A DNA stretch of 64,000 nucleotides from the NCBI RefSeq assembly GCF_041737845.1, contig NZ_JBGSQX010000147.1, positions 62,001 to 126,000 of the forward strand, given 5' to 3'. Source of the stretch: Desulfococcus sp041737845. GTDB taxonomy: Bacteria; Desulfobacterota; Desulfobacteria; Desulfobacterales; Desulfococcaceae. Positions 7,516-16,586 of the stretch are shown here, piece by piece. Within the stretch, counting starts at the first letter, position 1; every line of letters begins with the position of its first letter. Both the position numbers and the translations under genes were made by a program. Under the pieces are notes generated by a model. It did no database searches. It saw nothing but the letters and a program-made list of their open reading frames with translations, and was not told where the DNA came from.

Positions 7516-8973
7516 TTATTTTCTGTCATTTCCAAACACCAGCCCGTAAGGCCGTTCGCTCCGGGAGATGCCGTTCAGAATGTTCATGATGAACGCCTTC
7601 ATCGCCTGTCTCCGGGCATCGTGCCGGGGGTCCTCGCCGCCCTTGACCGCCTTGAAGAAGCCGGTGCAGATGCGCTTGGCCGAGTCGTCCCATTCCGTGG
7701 CGAAGCCGGCTTTGGTAACCGCTTTGGCATGCGATTCCCGGGAGGCCGGAAGGCCCCGCCGGCCATGCGCCCAGTTGATGACATGGGAGTAGTAGATGAG
7801 AGCCCGGTCTAACAGGATATAGAAAAACTGGATGTTTCCCAGGGGACCGACCTGGATCTGGAGGCCCCCCAGATTCATGCCCACCACCTTGGTTTTGGCA
7901 AGCTGCTCCGCGCCGCCCAGGGCGGCCCATCCCGCGCCGGCGAGTCCGCCGATGGCCGAGAAGATGCCGAAGGTGAGCCCGTGGGCGGCCAGGTCCACCA
8001 AAGCACCGACGGCCGCGCCGCCAAGACCGGCCGCCGTGATGAGCTGTGTTGGCGTGAGTCCCAGGAGCTGCCATGTCCGCTCGTTGAACAGCTCCTCATG
8101 GAGGATGGACTGGGGCGGCAGGTCGACGCTGAAGATGTTGTGCTTGAAGAGCCGCCGGATCTTCCGGTGGGCCTCCTGCTCCATGTCGGCGATATCCTGG
8201 TTGTACTTTTCCTGGAGCGCCTTTCTGGCCGCCCCCTCGTCGGCATTCTCGGTGAAATTCCGTGAAATCGCGTGGGTGAGGCATTTCTCGAGCAGGGCGC
8301 AGAGGATCTCCGCCGTCCGGGAGTTGCGGTATTCCCAGTCTTTCTTGAAGGCGGAGATGACGGTTTCCAGGGCCGGCTGCCAGTCCTGGTCGATGTTTTT
8401 GAGGTTTTCGAGGAGGCTGATCCGCTCGGCATAGGTGGCCTTGTGAGCGTTGAAGACCCGGATGGCGTTGAAGTGCTTCCTGAACTCGCTTTTCCACTGG
8501 TCGATGTAGCCGGTCTCGTTTTCCTTGCAGTTGATGATGGCCATGCGGGGGCGCCCGGTCAAGCGCAGAATCTCCATTTCCGCCCTGTCGACGCCGCGCA
8601 GGGGGCGGGACCCGTCCACCACATAGATGATGCCGGCGCCGCGCTCGACGGGGAGGAAGAGCTCCACGTCGTCGCGGAAATCCGGACGGTCGGCGTGGAC
8701 CTGGCGGAACACCGCCACCATATGGGTGTCCGGGCCCGCATAGCCGCGCATCCACTGAAGGGTCTGCTTGGGATTCTGGAATCCCGGCGTGTCGATGAAC
8801 CGGATGACCTCCCGGCCGTCGATGGTCACCGGGAAGGTCTGGCATTGAATCGTCTCCCCGGGCGTCGGGCTGATCCTGACGCTGTCGTCCTCGGCCAGGG
8901 TCGACACCACCGAGGATTTCCCTTCGTTGGGGTGCCCCACGATGGCGAATTCCGGGACGGGGCTAGGCTTCAT
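7516..8973 (-). CDS. GTPase with DUF3482 domain (YfjP-like)
   Basis: The protein has 485 residues. The N-terminal GTPase shows a P-loop GHPNEGKSS (13-21) and DTPG (61-64). The usual NKxD base-specificity motif is replaced by NCKE near residue 150. The C-terminal half matches the DUF3482 layout, with two glycine/alanine-rich hydrophobic stretches (about 300-345) that could insert into or lie on the membrane. It overlaps the DUF2868 gene by 11 bp, and this pairing is widely seen in Proteobacteria, where the two are thought to work together; the function is not established. The ATG has no clear ribosome site, which fits translational coupling. Confidence 0.85.
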   Translation of the reverse strand: MKPSPVPEFAIVGHPNEGKSSVVSTLAEDDSVRISPTPGETIQCQTFPVTIDGREVIRFIDTPGFQNPKQTLQWMRGYAGPDTHMVAVFRQVHADRPDFRDDVELFLPVERGAGIIYVVDGSRPLRGVDRAEMEILRLTGRPRMAIINCKENETGYIDQWKSEFRKHFNAIRVFNAHKATYAERISLLENLKNIDQDWQPALETVISAFKKDWEYRNSRTAEILCALLEKCLTHAISRNFTENADEGAARKALQEKYNQDIADMEQEAHRKIRRLFKHNIFSVDLPPQSILHEELFNERTWQLLGLTPTQLITAAGLGGAAVGALVDLAAHGLTFGIFSAIGGLAGAGWAALGGAEQLAKTKVVGMNLGGLQIQVGPLGNIQFFYILLDRALIYYSHVINWAHGRRGLPASRESHAKAVTKAGFATEWDDSAKRICTGFFKAVKGGEDPRHDARRQAMKAFIMNILNGISRSERPYGLVFGNDRK

Positions 8974-10564
8974 GGCGCACCAGCCTTTCTATCCGGAGGA
9001 AGGGATCTCCCAGGGACGCGATCTTCTGATGCCATATGTTCCAGTCTGTCTCCATGACCCGGGTGAAGATGGTGTCGGGGGTGGGCCTGCCGATGAGGCC
9101 CAGTTGAATCCTGGCGCGCTCGCCGACGGCCTGGCGGAGGCTCCGGATAAAGGCAAGGTCCTCCAGGATGGGCGGCTGCCAGGCCTCCCTGAGGAGGAAG
9201 ACATCGACCCGCCCGTTCTTGCGGGCCGCTTCGGCCAGGTGCGCAAGGAGGGTAAGGTCGCCGGTCTCTTCCGCATCCACCTTGAGGGTTTCCCGGATCC
9301 GCGATCCGAATACCCGTGAAATCAGGGCCTCGAGTTCATCCGGCCCGCAGTCGTCGAAGAGGTCTTCGGGGATCAGTGCCACGAGCCGCCGCTGCGGCAT
9401 CGCTCCGTCCGGGGGTTCCGGCGCTCCTGCCGGAGGCGCCGGGGCCGTCTCCGACGCTTCCGGGCGCTCCGGCTGGGGCCCTCCCCCGGTGTCCAGCAGG
9501 GGGGTTTCCATCCGCTGAATGAGCTGATCCGGAAGGCTGTGGGAGAAATCGAGTCCGGCCAGGGCACTCGATTTGAAAAGGATCCCCATGGCCAGGAAGA
9601 TGAGCCTGGGGATCAAGCCGTAAAACAGGACGGCGAGGCACAGGAAGGGCCACCACGAAACCAGGTCCTGGGTGGCCAGGTGATAGATGCCGTCCTTGAG
9701 GACCATGTGGCTGCCTTCGATCTGGGTCAGCGTGGGGTGCGAGATATGGGGCGGAAGGAACCACGACCACGGCAGGGCGACGGCTTCCACCGCCCGGTGG
9801 ACCATATCGGCGCTGAAAAGGACCGAAGACTGCCATCCAAAGGCGACGTCCGTGCCCAGGACCCGGAGCAGGGTCGCGCCCAGGACCCCCGCGTTGAAGC
9901 TGATGCCCATTGCCTGGGTCAGGATGAAAAAAGGCCAGTAGAACAGGCTGCCGTAGATCCGCCGCCTGCCCCGGATCAGGCCGGTGATCGCCTCCAGGCT
10001 CATCCGGCTCCGGCCGGACATTCGGCCCGCGGCCTCGCGTCGGAGCCGGAGGGTGAGCGAAACAAGGATGGCGCTCAACAGGGAGGCCATGGCGGAAGAG
10101 GGCGCTTTCCTGCGCCATGCCAGGCGGATCAGCGCCCCGGCAAGGAGCAGAGCAATGATGAAAAGCTGTGTTCCCACCAGGAGGCTCAGGTAGACGGAGA
10201 CGTTGACCGGGCTGGTCCCCGCGTACCGCAGGAGGGAAAACGCCAGGCCCCCCCCGCTCACGACCCCGAAAACGGCCGCGGCCAGGACCAGAAGCCGGTA
10301 CATTTCGCCGAAGGCATCCCCGGGAAGAAAGGCATCCACGGTTCCCTCCCGCAGGGATGCCCGGCGGCGGTCCAGCCACTGCCGGAGAAGCCACCGCCTG
10401 GACACGGGTTTTCCCGGGGCTGTCCGGGGCAGGATGTGCCGGACATAGATCTCCCTGTCCCGCAGGGCATTGGCCCTCCGGGTCGTTTCATCGGCCGTTT
10501 CATCCTCGTGGAAAAAATACTCCAGGTCGATGAGGTCGGAATAGCGCCATGGTGTTTTCATCAT
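8963..10564 (-). CDS. DUF2868 multi-pass membrane protein
   Basis: This protein of about 533 residues has hydrophobic segments near residues 90-110, 125-150, 215-240 and 310-330. A Pro/Ala-rich linker (about 365-405) leads to a soluble C-terminal domain. The sequence and its overlap with a DUF3482 GTPase identify it as DUF2868, an uncharacterised partner of that GTPase. The start is uncertain: GTG 10567, ATG 10564 and ATG 10561 are consecutive codons and none has a good ribosome site. It is the first gene of this pair. The membrane location is seen in the sequence; the role is unknown. Confidence 0.82.
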   Translation of the reverse strand: MMKTPWRYSDLIDLEYFFHEDETADETTRRANALRDREIYVRHILPRTAPGKPVSRRWLLRQWLDRRRASLREGTVDAFLPGDAFGEMYRLLVLAAAVFGVVSGGGLAFSLLRYAGTSPVNVSVYLSLLVGTQLFIIALLLAGALIRLAWRRKAPSSAMASLLSAILVSLTLRLRREAAGRMSGRSRMSLEAITGLIRGRRRIYGSLFYWPFFILTQAMGISFNAGVLGATLLRVLGTDVAFGWQSSVLFSADMVHRAVEAVALPWSWFLPPHISHPTLTQIEGSHMVLKDGIYHLATQDLVSWWPFLCLAVLFYGLIPRLIFLAMGILFKSSALAGLDFSHSLPDQLIQRMETPLLDTGGGPQPERPEASETAPAPPAGAPEPPDGAMPQRRLVALIPEDLFDDCGPDELEALISRVFGSRIRETLKVDAEETGDLTLLAHLAEAARKNGRVDVFLLREAWQPPILEDLAFIRSLRQAVGERARIQLGLIGRPTPDTIFTRVMETDWNIWHQKIASLGDPFLRIERLVRHEA

Positions 10565-10665
10565 CACCGAATATATACGAAGAAAGGGTCAGTGGCAAGG
10601 TTCGCAAGGCACCCGGGATGCCGCCCGATGAAACAGGGTCCGCCCCTTCCTCGCATGCCGCGCCG

Positions 10666-11448
10666 TCACCGGAGGACCGTCAGGCGGATGGGGCAGTGAT
10701 CGGACCCGAAAACGGAATTGTCGATGGCCGCGCCCTGGATTCTGCCGGAGGCGATCATGTTTTCCGTGGTGAAAAAATAATCGATGCGCCAGCCGGCGTT
10801 TCTCTCCCTCGCCTTGAACCGGTAGGACCACCACGAGTATTCGACCGTCTCGGGATGAAGGTGTCTGAAGGTGTCGACGTAGCCGCCGCGGATGATCTCG
10901 TCGATCCGGTCCCGCTCCACCCGGAGGAAGCCCGAGGTGTTTTCGTTGGCCTTGGGGTTTTTCAGGTCGATCTCGTTGTGGGCGGTGTTGTAGTCTCCGG
11001 CGATGATGAGGTTTCTCCCCGCAGATTTCAGGGGGGCCAGATAGTCGAAGAAATCCCGGTAGAAATCGAGCTTGTACCGGAGCCGCTCGTCGCTCATCTG
11101 GCCGTTGGGGAAATAGACGTTGAAAAAGACGAAGTCCCCGAAATCGAGTTCGAGGATGCGGCCCTCGTCGTCGTAGCGGGGAATCCCGATCCCCTCCCGC
11201 ACCCGGACCGGGGGGATGCGCGTATAGACGCCGACGCCGCTGTAGCCTTTCTTTACCGTGGAAAAGGACCACCAGGACTCGTATCCCTCGATATGCCGCA
11301 TTTCGTCCGTCAATTGAGACGCCTGGAGCTTGGTCTCCTGAATGGCCAGCAGGTCGGGGTCCAGCCCCCTGAAGATGGCCGGGAAATCCTTGTTCCATAC
11401 TGCCCTCAGGCCGTTGACGTTCCATGAAATCAATTTGAGTACAGCCAT
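10666..11448 (-). CDS. xthA: Exodeoxyribonuclease III / AP endonuclease
   Basis: The protein has 260 residues of the exonuclease III (ExoIII/APE) family, which cuts DNA at abasic sites. It opens with the family start (LKLISWNVNGLRAV), has the metal-binding Glu38 in LLAIQETKL, AGDYNTAHNEIDL in the middle, and ends with the catalytic GSDHCPIRL. Length and motif order are standard. The start follows GAGGGC. It is transcribed away from the lysine-ketoglutarate-reductase-like gene, and the 246-bp gap between them is AT-rich and holds a promoter for the other direction. Confidence 0.93.
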   Translation of the reverse strand: MAVLKLISWNVNGLRAVWNKDFPAIFRGLDPDLLAIQETKLQASQLTDEMRHIEGYESWWSFSTVKKGYSGVGVYTRIPPVRVREGIGIPRYDDEGRILELDFGDFVFFNVYFPNGQMSDERLRYKLDFYRDFFDYLAPLKSAGRNLIIAGDYNTAHNEIDLKNPKANENTSGFLRVERDRIDEIIRGGYVDTFRHLHPETVEYSWWSYRFKARERNAGWRIDYFFTTENMIASGRIQGAAIDNSVFGSDHCPIRLTVLR

Positions 11449-11565
11449 GAAAAGCCCTCGCTTCAGAGATTCAGGGAAAAGGCGGAAGGTCCGAAAAAAA
11501 CTACCATGATTTTACACTCAAAACAATCATGAGAATGATCTTTTGCAAAACCGTGCATCATATTC

Positions 11566-11594
11566 TTGACAGATTCGGCGTACTTATGTATGAA
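11566..11594 (+). promoter_or_regulatory. Putative sigma-70 promoter for the LKR-like gene
   Basis: A perfect TTGACA (11566-11571) and TATGAA (11589-11594) are separated by 17 bp in an AT-rich stretch. They sit about 100 bp before the start codon of the downstream gene on the same strand. Confidence 0.55.
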
Positions 11595-11694
11595 ACAATA
11601 TTAAATTAGTTATAAAAACAGTGGGTTTTTCGCAATACGGTCGAGCGTGAACACGGCGCCTGAAAAAGGCGATGCGGGGGTACGGGTGAAACAG

Positions 11695-13017
11695 ATGAAA
11701 ATCGGCATTCGGAAGGAAGACAAAAGTCTATGGGAGCGAAGGGTTCCGTTTGTTCCCTCGGATTTGAAGGCCCTGCGGGACAAAGGCCTCGATATCGCTG
11801 TGCAGTCGAGCCCGGCCCGGGCGATCACGGATGACGAGTTCCGCGCCGAGGGCATACCGGTGCAAGACGACCTCGCGGACCGGGACCTGATCTTCGGCAT
11901 CAAGGAGGTCCCGAAGGAGGCCTTCCTCGAAGGCCGGGTCTACGTCTTTTTCGCCCATGTCATCAAGGGGCAGCCCTACAACATGCCCATGCTGAAAACG
12001 ATGATGGAAAAAAAGATCACCCTCATCGACTACGAACGGGTCGTCGATGAAAAGAACCGCCGCCTCATCTTCTTCGGGCGCCATGCGGGCCTGGCCGGCA
12101 TGGTGAACTCCCTCTGGTCCCTCGGGCAGCGGCTGGCCATGGAGGGGATTATAACCCCCTTCGCCGAACTGAGGCAGGCCAGGGATTACCGCGATCTCGA
12201 TGACATCCGGGCGCATATCTCCTCCGTCGGGGAAAAAGTCCGGGCCGGCGGGATCCCCGCAGCCGTGCACCCCCTCATCGTGGGGATCACCGGGTACGGG
12301 AACGTGTCGGCGGGGGCCCAGGAGATCCTGGACATCCTGCCGGTGGTGGAGATCGCCCCCGGGGATGTGAAAAAAATCGCGGGGGACATCATGCTTCCCC
12401 GGGACCGGATCTACAAGGTGGTCTTCAAGGAGAGCGACTGCGTCCGGCCCAGGGACCCCGGCGCGGCCTTCGACCTCCAGGAGTACTACCGCCGCGGCAA
12501 GGAAACCTACGAGAACGATTTCGATCGATTCCTGGACCACCTGACCCTTCTCGTCAACTGCGTCTACTGGGATGACCGGTACCCCCGGCTCGTCACCCTG
12601 GAGGCCGTGAGGCGCCTCTGGGGGGATGGAAAACAGCCCGGGCTGCGGGTGATCGGGGACATCAGCTGCGATCCGGAAGGGTCGATCGAGTGCACGGTGG
12701 ACGCCACGGACCCGGGGGATCCGGTCTACGTCTACCTGCCGGAAACCGGCCGCACCGTCACAGGCTTCATCGGGCACGGGCCCGTGGTCATGGCGGTGGA
12801 TATTCTGCCGACGGAGATCCCCCGGGAATCCTCCGCCTATTTCAGCGGCGTTCTCCGGGGAATGGTCGATGCCCTCGCCGGGGCGGACTACACCGCCCCC
12901 TTCGCGACCCTGGCCCTTCCGCCAGAATTGAAGCGGGCCGTCATTCTTCACCAGGGCCGCCTCACCCCCGCCTACGCCTACATCCAGAAATTCCTGCAGG
13001 CGCTCCAGGGGCGATGA
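11695..13017 (+). CDS. Lysine-ketoglutarate reductase-like protein (alanine dehydrogenase/PNT family)
   Basis: The protein has 440 residues. The N-terminal part (MKIGIRKEDKSLWERRVPF...) and a central VGITGYGNVSAGAQEILDIL nucleotide-binding segment match the lysine-2-oxoglutarate reductase half of LKR/SDH proteins, related to alanine dehydrogenase. This enzyme condenses lysine with 2-oxoglutarate to saccharopine using NADPH. No saccharopine dehydrogenase half follows, and none is adjacent. ATG 11695 matches the family N-terminus; GTG 11686 has a nearby G-rich ribosome-site-like run and GTG 11647 is also open. The DUF4126 gene follows after 26 bp. Substrate assignment rests on family resemblance only. 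Confidence 0.75.
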   Translation: MKIGIRKEDKSLWERRVPFVPSDLKALRDKGLDIAVQSSPARAITDDEFRAEGIPVQDDLADRDLIFGIKEVPKEAFLEGRVYVFFAHVIKGQPYNMPMLKTMMEKKITLIDYERVVDEKNRRLIFFGRHAGLAGMVNSLWSLGQRLAMEGIITPFAELRQARDYRDLDDIRAHISSVGEKVRAGGIPAAVHPLIVGITGYGNVSAGAQEILDILPVVEIAPGDVKKIAGDIMLPRDRIYKVVFKESDCVRPRDPGAAFDLQEYYRRGKETYENDFDRFLDHLTLLVNCVYWDDRYPRLVTLEAVRRLWGDGKQPGLRVIGDISCDPEGSIECTVDATDPGDPVYVYLPETGRTVTGFIGHGPVVMAVDILPTEIPRESSAYFSGVLRGMVDALAGADYTAPFATLALPPELKRAVILHQGRLTPAYAYIQKFLQALQGR

Positions 13018-13043
13018 GAGGACATTTTTAAAAGGAGGACAAG

Positions 13044-13691
13044 ATGGAGGCATATGAGGAGATCACCCGCGCCATCGCGCTGTCCATGGGCGCCGCCTGG
13101 GCCAGCGGGATCAATCTCTACGCGACGATCCTGGTGCTGGGCGCCCTGGGGGCCACCCAGAACATCGTCCTCCCCGAGCATCTGCACATCCTGATGAATC
13201 CGCTGGTCATGACCGGCGCGGGTCTGATGTTCGTGGCGGAGTTCATCGCCGACAAAATCCCGGGCGTGGACACGGGGTGGGATGCGCTTCACACCTTCAT
13301 CCGCATTCCCGCCGGGGCCGTTCTGGCGGCCGGCGCCGTGGGGGACGTCACGCCCGCCCTGTCGCTTACCGCGGCCATCCTGGGCGGCGGCATCACCGCC
13401 GGGGTCCACGCCGCCAAGGCCGGTTCCAGGGCGCTCATCAACACCTCTCCCGAGCCGTTCAGCAACTGGGCCGCTTCGATCTCCGAGGACGTCATTGTTG
13501 TGGCCGGCATCTGGACGGCATTGAACCACCCCCTGGTGTTCATCGGCTTTTTCATCCTGTTTGTCTGCCTCATAATATGGCTTCTCCCCAGGATCTGGCG
13601 GGGGCTCAAACGGGTTTTCGCGGCCATCGGCCGGCTGTTCGGGAATCGTGGGCCGGAGCGGGCGGACAGGGATTCGCAGGGAGGGCTGTGA
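13044..13691 (+). CDS. DUF4126 membrane protein
   Basis: The protein has 215 residues with four or more hydrophobic segments (about 10-35, 50-70, 90-125, 150-185), the last followed by a basic tail. The N-terminal SMGAAWASGINLYATIL and GGGITAGVHAAKAGSR segments match DUF4126, an uncharacterised integral membrane family. A strong AAAGGAGG ribosome site precedes ATG 13044. It follows the LKR-like gene by 26 bp and is probably co-transcribed. No function can be assigned. Confidence 0.82.
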   Translation: MEAYEEITRAIALSMGAAWASGINLYATILVLGALGATQNIVLPEHLHILMNPLVMTGAGLMFVAEFIADKIPGVDTGWDALHTFIRIPAGAVLAAGAVGDVTPALSLTAAILGGGITAGVHAAKAGSRALINTSPEPFSNWAASISEDVIVVAGIWTALNHPLVFIGFFILFVCLIIWLLPRIWRGLKRVFAAIGRLFGNRGPERADRDSQGGL

Positions 13692-13850
13692 GGCCGAAAG
13701 CGGAAGGAAGGAGCCAAAACGGTTGATCCTTCCCGTCGATCTTCAGCCGATGGGTCTTCAGCCCTGTTGCTGCAGGGAGGGGATGCCAAAGGCAGTTTTT
13801 CAAACCAAAAAGTAAAATACATATTTAAATATGATTAGAGAGGAGATTTG

Positions 13851-16586
13851 GTGGAAAAAAAATGGGTCTATCTGTTTGAGGAGGTTGAAGGGGCGGAGAA
13901 GCATGCCGGAGGCACCTGGGACGGCGTCCGCGGCCTCTTGGGAGGAAAAGGCGCCAACCTGGCCGAAATGATGCGCATCGGCGTTCCGGTGCCGCCGGGA
14001 TTTACGGTGACGACTGAGGCCTGCAACGCCTATCTGGCGTCGGGGGGCAAATTCCCCGAGGAACTCTGGGAGCAGGAGATCGCTGCGTTGAAGATCATCG
14101 AGGAGAAAACCGGCAAGGCCTTCGGCGACGCCGCGAACCCGCTCCTCGTCTCGTGCCGGTCCGGGGCCAAGTTTTCCATGCCCGGGATGATGGACACCGT
14201 CCTCAATATCGGCCTCAACGACGAGACGGCCCAGGGAATGGTCGCGCTCACCGGCGATGAGCGGTTTGTCTACGATGCCTACCGGCGCCTGGTGCAGATG
14301 TTCGGCAGCGTGGTCATGGGGGTGCCGGACGATCTTTTCGAGGAGGTGATCACCGAGGCCCGCATGAAAGCCGGCGCGGAGACCGACGCCGAGCTGGACG
14401 CCCAGGCCTGGAAAGAGGTGACCCGCGAGTTCCGGTCCATCTGCCGCCGCCAGAAGGGATACGACTTCCCCCGGGATCCCTTCGAGCAGCTCCGGCTCGC
14501 CACCGAGGCTGTCTTCAAGAGCTGGAACGGCAAGCGGGCCGTGGACTACCGCAATGCGGCGGGCATCGCCCATGACCTGGGGACCGCCGTCAGCATCGTG
14601 ACCATGGTCTTCGGCAACATGGGCGACGACTCCGCCACCGGCGTGGCCATGACCCGGAACGGATCCACCGGGGAGCGGCAGATCGAGGGGGACTACCTCA
14701 CCAACGCCCAGGGCGAGGACGTGGTGGCCGGCATCCGTCTCACCAAGGACATCTGCGAACTCAAGAAGGAGATGCCCGCGGCCTACGCCGAATTCGACGA
14801 GGTCGCCCGGAGGCTTGAAAATCATTACCGGGAAATGCAGGACGTGGAGTTCACCATCGAGAAAAACAAGCTCTGGATGCTCCAGACCCGGGACGGGAAA
14901 CGGACCGCCCAGGCCGCGGTGCGCATTGCCGTGGACATGGCCGAGGAGGGGCTCATCTCCCGCGAGGACGCCGTTATCCGGGTGACGCCGGAGCAGGTCG
15001 ATTTTTTTCTGCACCCCCAGTTCGACCGGAAGGCCGTGGCCGCGGCCAAGGCATCGGGCGGATTCCTGGGCCGGGGGCTGAACGTCTCCCCCGGCGCCGC
15101 CTGCGGCGTCGTGGCTCTGGACGCGGACCTGGCCGAGAAGTGGAGCAAGGACGGAAAGGACGTCATCATGGTCCGGCCCGAAACCAAGCCGGACGACGTT
15201 CACGGCATGCTGGCGTCCAAGGGGATTCTGACGAGCCGCGGCGGGCGCACCAGCCATGCGGCCCTGGTGGCCCGGCAGTTCGGCAAGCCGGCCGTAGTGG
15301 GGCTTTCGGAGCTCATGATCGACATGAACCGCCGCCAGATCCGAATCAAGGATGAACTCATCCACGAAGGGGACATGATCTCCATCGACGGCAACGTGGG
15401 CGAACTCTACCTGGGGAAACTGACCACCACGGTGCCGGATATTCGGGACCCCTGGCTCATCAAGCTGCTCTCCTGGGCCGACGAGTTCAAAACCCTGGGC
15501 GTCTGGACCAACGCCGACTACCCCAAGGACGCCCTGCGGGCGAGGGAATACGGCGCCGAGGGCATCGGCCTCTGCCGTTCCGAGCACATGTTTTTTGAGC
15601 CCGAAAGGCTCCCCTACGTCCTCAAGATGATCATGACCGACCTCCCCATCGAGCGGCGCGAGGCATTGGAGGCGGTGCTGCCGTTCCAGCGCGAGGATTT
15701 TGCCGGGCTCTTCCGGGCCATGGACGGCCTGCCCGTGATCATCCGGCTTCTGGACCCGCCCCTCCACGAGTTCCTGCCCAACCACGTCAGTCTCCGGCGG
15801 GACCTGAGCGACATCAAGATCCGGCTCCAGCATGCCGACAGCCTGGAGAAAATCGACGAACTCCTCCAACAGTTCAAGGAGAAGGAGAAGCTCCTCAAAC
15901 GGGCCGATAGCCTCCACGAGGCCAACCCCATGCTGGGCATGCGGGGGGTCAGGCTGGGCATCCTGGTGCCCGAGATCACCACCATGCAGGTCCGGGCCAT
16001 CTTCGAGGCGGCCTGCATCGTGGCCAAGGAGGGGGTGGAGGTCTATCCCGAGGTCATGATTCCCCTCACGGCCCATGTCAACGAACTGAAGGTGCAGCGG
16101 CAGCGCCTGGAGGAGGAGGCCCGGCAGGTGATGACCGAAAAGGGCAGGATGATCGACTACAAGTTCGGCACCATGATCGAGCTGCCCCGGGCGGCCCTGA
16201 CCGCCGACCAGATCGCCGAGTACGCCGAGTTTTTCTCCTACGGCACCAACGATCTGACCCAGACCACCTACGGCATCTCCAGGGATGACGCCGAAGCGGG
16301 ATTCCTGATCGAATATATCGAAAAAGGCATCCTGCCGGACAATCCCTTTGCCACCATCGATGAGGACGGCGTCGGTCAGCTTATGAAGATCGGCATCGAA
16401 AAGGGGCGGAGCGTACGCCCCGACCTGGAATGCGGCATCTGCGGCGAGCACGGCGGGGACCCCGCTTCCATCGCCATCTGCCACAAGCTGGGGCTGAACT
16501 ACGTCTCCTGCTCGCCCTTCCGGGTGCCGGTCGCCCGGCTGGCGGCGGCCCGAGCAGCCATCATGGAAAAGCGAGGAAACCTATGA
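13851..16586 (+). CDS. ppdK: Pyruvate, phosphate dikinase
   Basis: This 911-residue enzyme interconverts pyruvate, ATP and phosphate with phosphoenolpyruvate, AMP and pyrophosphate. The ATP-grasp domain begins with LLGGKGANLAEM. The phosphohistidine domain has GGRTSHAALVAR with catalytic His469. The PEP-binding TIM barrel ends with YVSCSPFRVPVARL, containing catalytic Cys887. Full length and domain order match bacterial PPDK. GTG 13851 is preferred because AGAGAGGAG sits 5-7 bp before it; the TTG one codon earlier is unlikely. The gene overlaps the next start by 4 bp (ATGA). In anaerobes the enzyme serves gluconeogenesis from pyruvate or lactate, or a PPi-linked glycolysis. Confidence 0.96.
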   Translation: MEKKWVYLFEEVEGAEKHAGGTWDGVRGLLGGKGANLAEMMRIGVPVPPGFTVTTEACNAYLASGGKFPEELWEQEIAALKIIEEKTGKAFGDAANPLLVSCRSGAKFSMPGMMDTVLNIGLNDETAQGMVALTGDERFVYDAYRRLVQMFGSVVMGVPDDLFEEVITEARMKAGAETDAELDAQAWKEVTREFRSICRRQKGYDFPRDPFEQLRLATEAVFKSWNGKRAVDYRNAAGIAHDLGTAVSIVTMVFGNMGDDSATGVAMTRNGSTGERQIEGDYLTNAQGEDVVAGIRLTKDICELKKEMPAAYAEFDEVARRLENHYREMQDVEFTIEKNKLWMLQTRDGKRTAQAAVRIAVDMAEEGLISREDAVIRVTPEQVDFFLHPQFDRKAVAAAKASGGFLGRGLNVSPGAACGVVALDADLAEKWSKDGKDVIMVRPETKPDDVHGMLASKGILTSRGGRTSHAALVARQFGKPAVVGLSELMIDMNRRQIRIKDELIHEGDMISIDGNVGELYLGKLTTTVPDIRDPWLIKLLSWADEFKTLGVWTNADYPKDALRAREYGAEGIGLCRSEHMFFEPERLPYVLKMIMTDLPIERREALEAVLPFQREDFAGLFRAMDGLPVIIRLLDPPLHEFLPNHVSLRRDLSDIKIRLQHADSLEKIDELLQQFKEKEKLLKRADSLHEANPMLGMRGVRLGILVPEITTMQVRAIFEAACIVAKEGVEVYPEVMIPLTAHVNELKVQRQRLEEEARQVMTEKGRMIDYKFGTMIELPRAALTADQIAEYAEFFSYGTNDLTQTTYGISRDDAEAGFLIEYIEKGILPDNPFATIDEDGVGQLMKIGIEKGRSVRPDLECGICGEHGGDPASIAICHKLGLNYVSCSPFRVPVARLAAARAAIMEKRGNL

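Noticed and set aside
13800..16484. An 894-residue open frame on the minus strand opposite ppdK
   Set aside because: It mirrors the ppdK codons in a GC-rich gene, has an Asp/Gly/His-rich sequence with no domain, and ppdK on the other strand is complete with all catalytic motifs.
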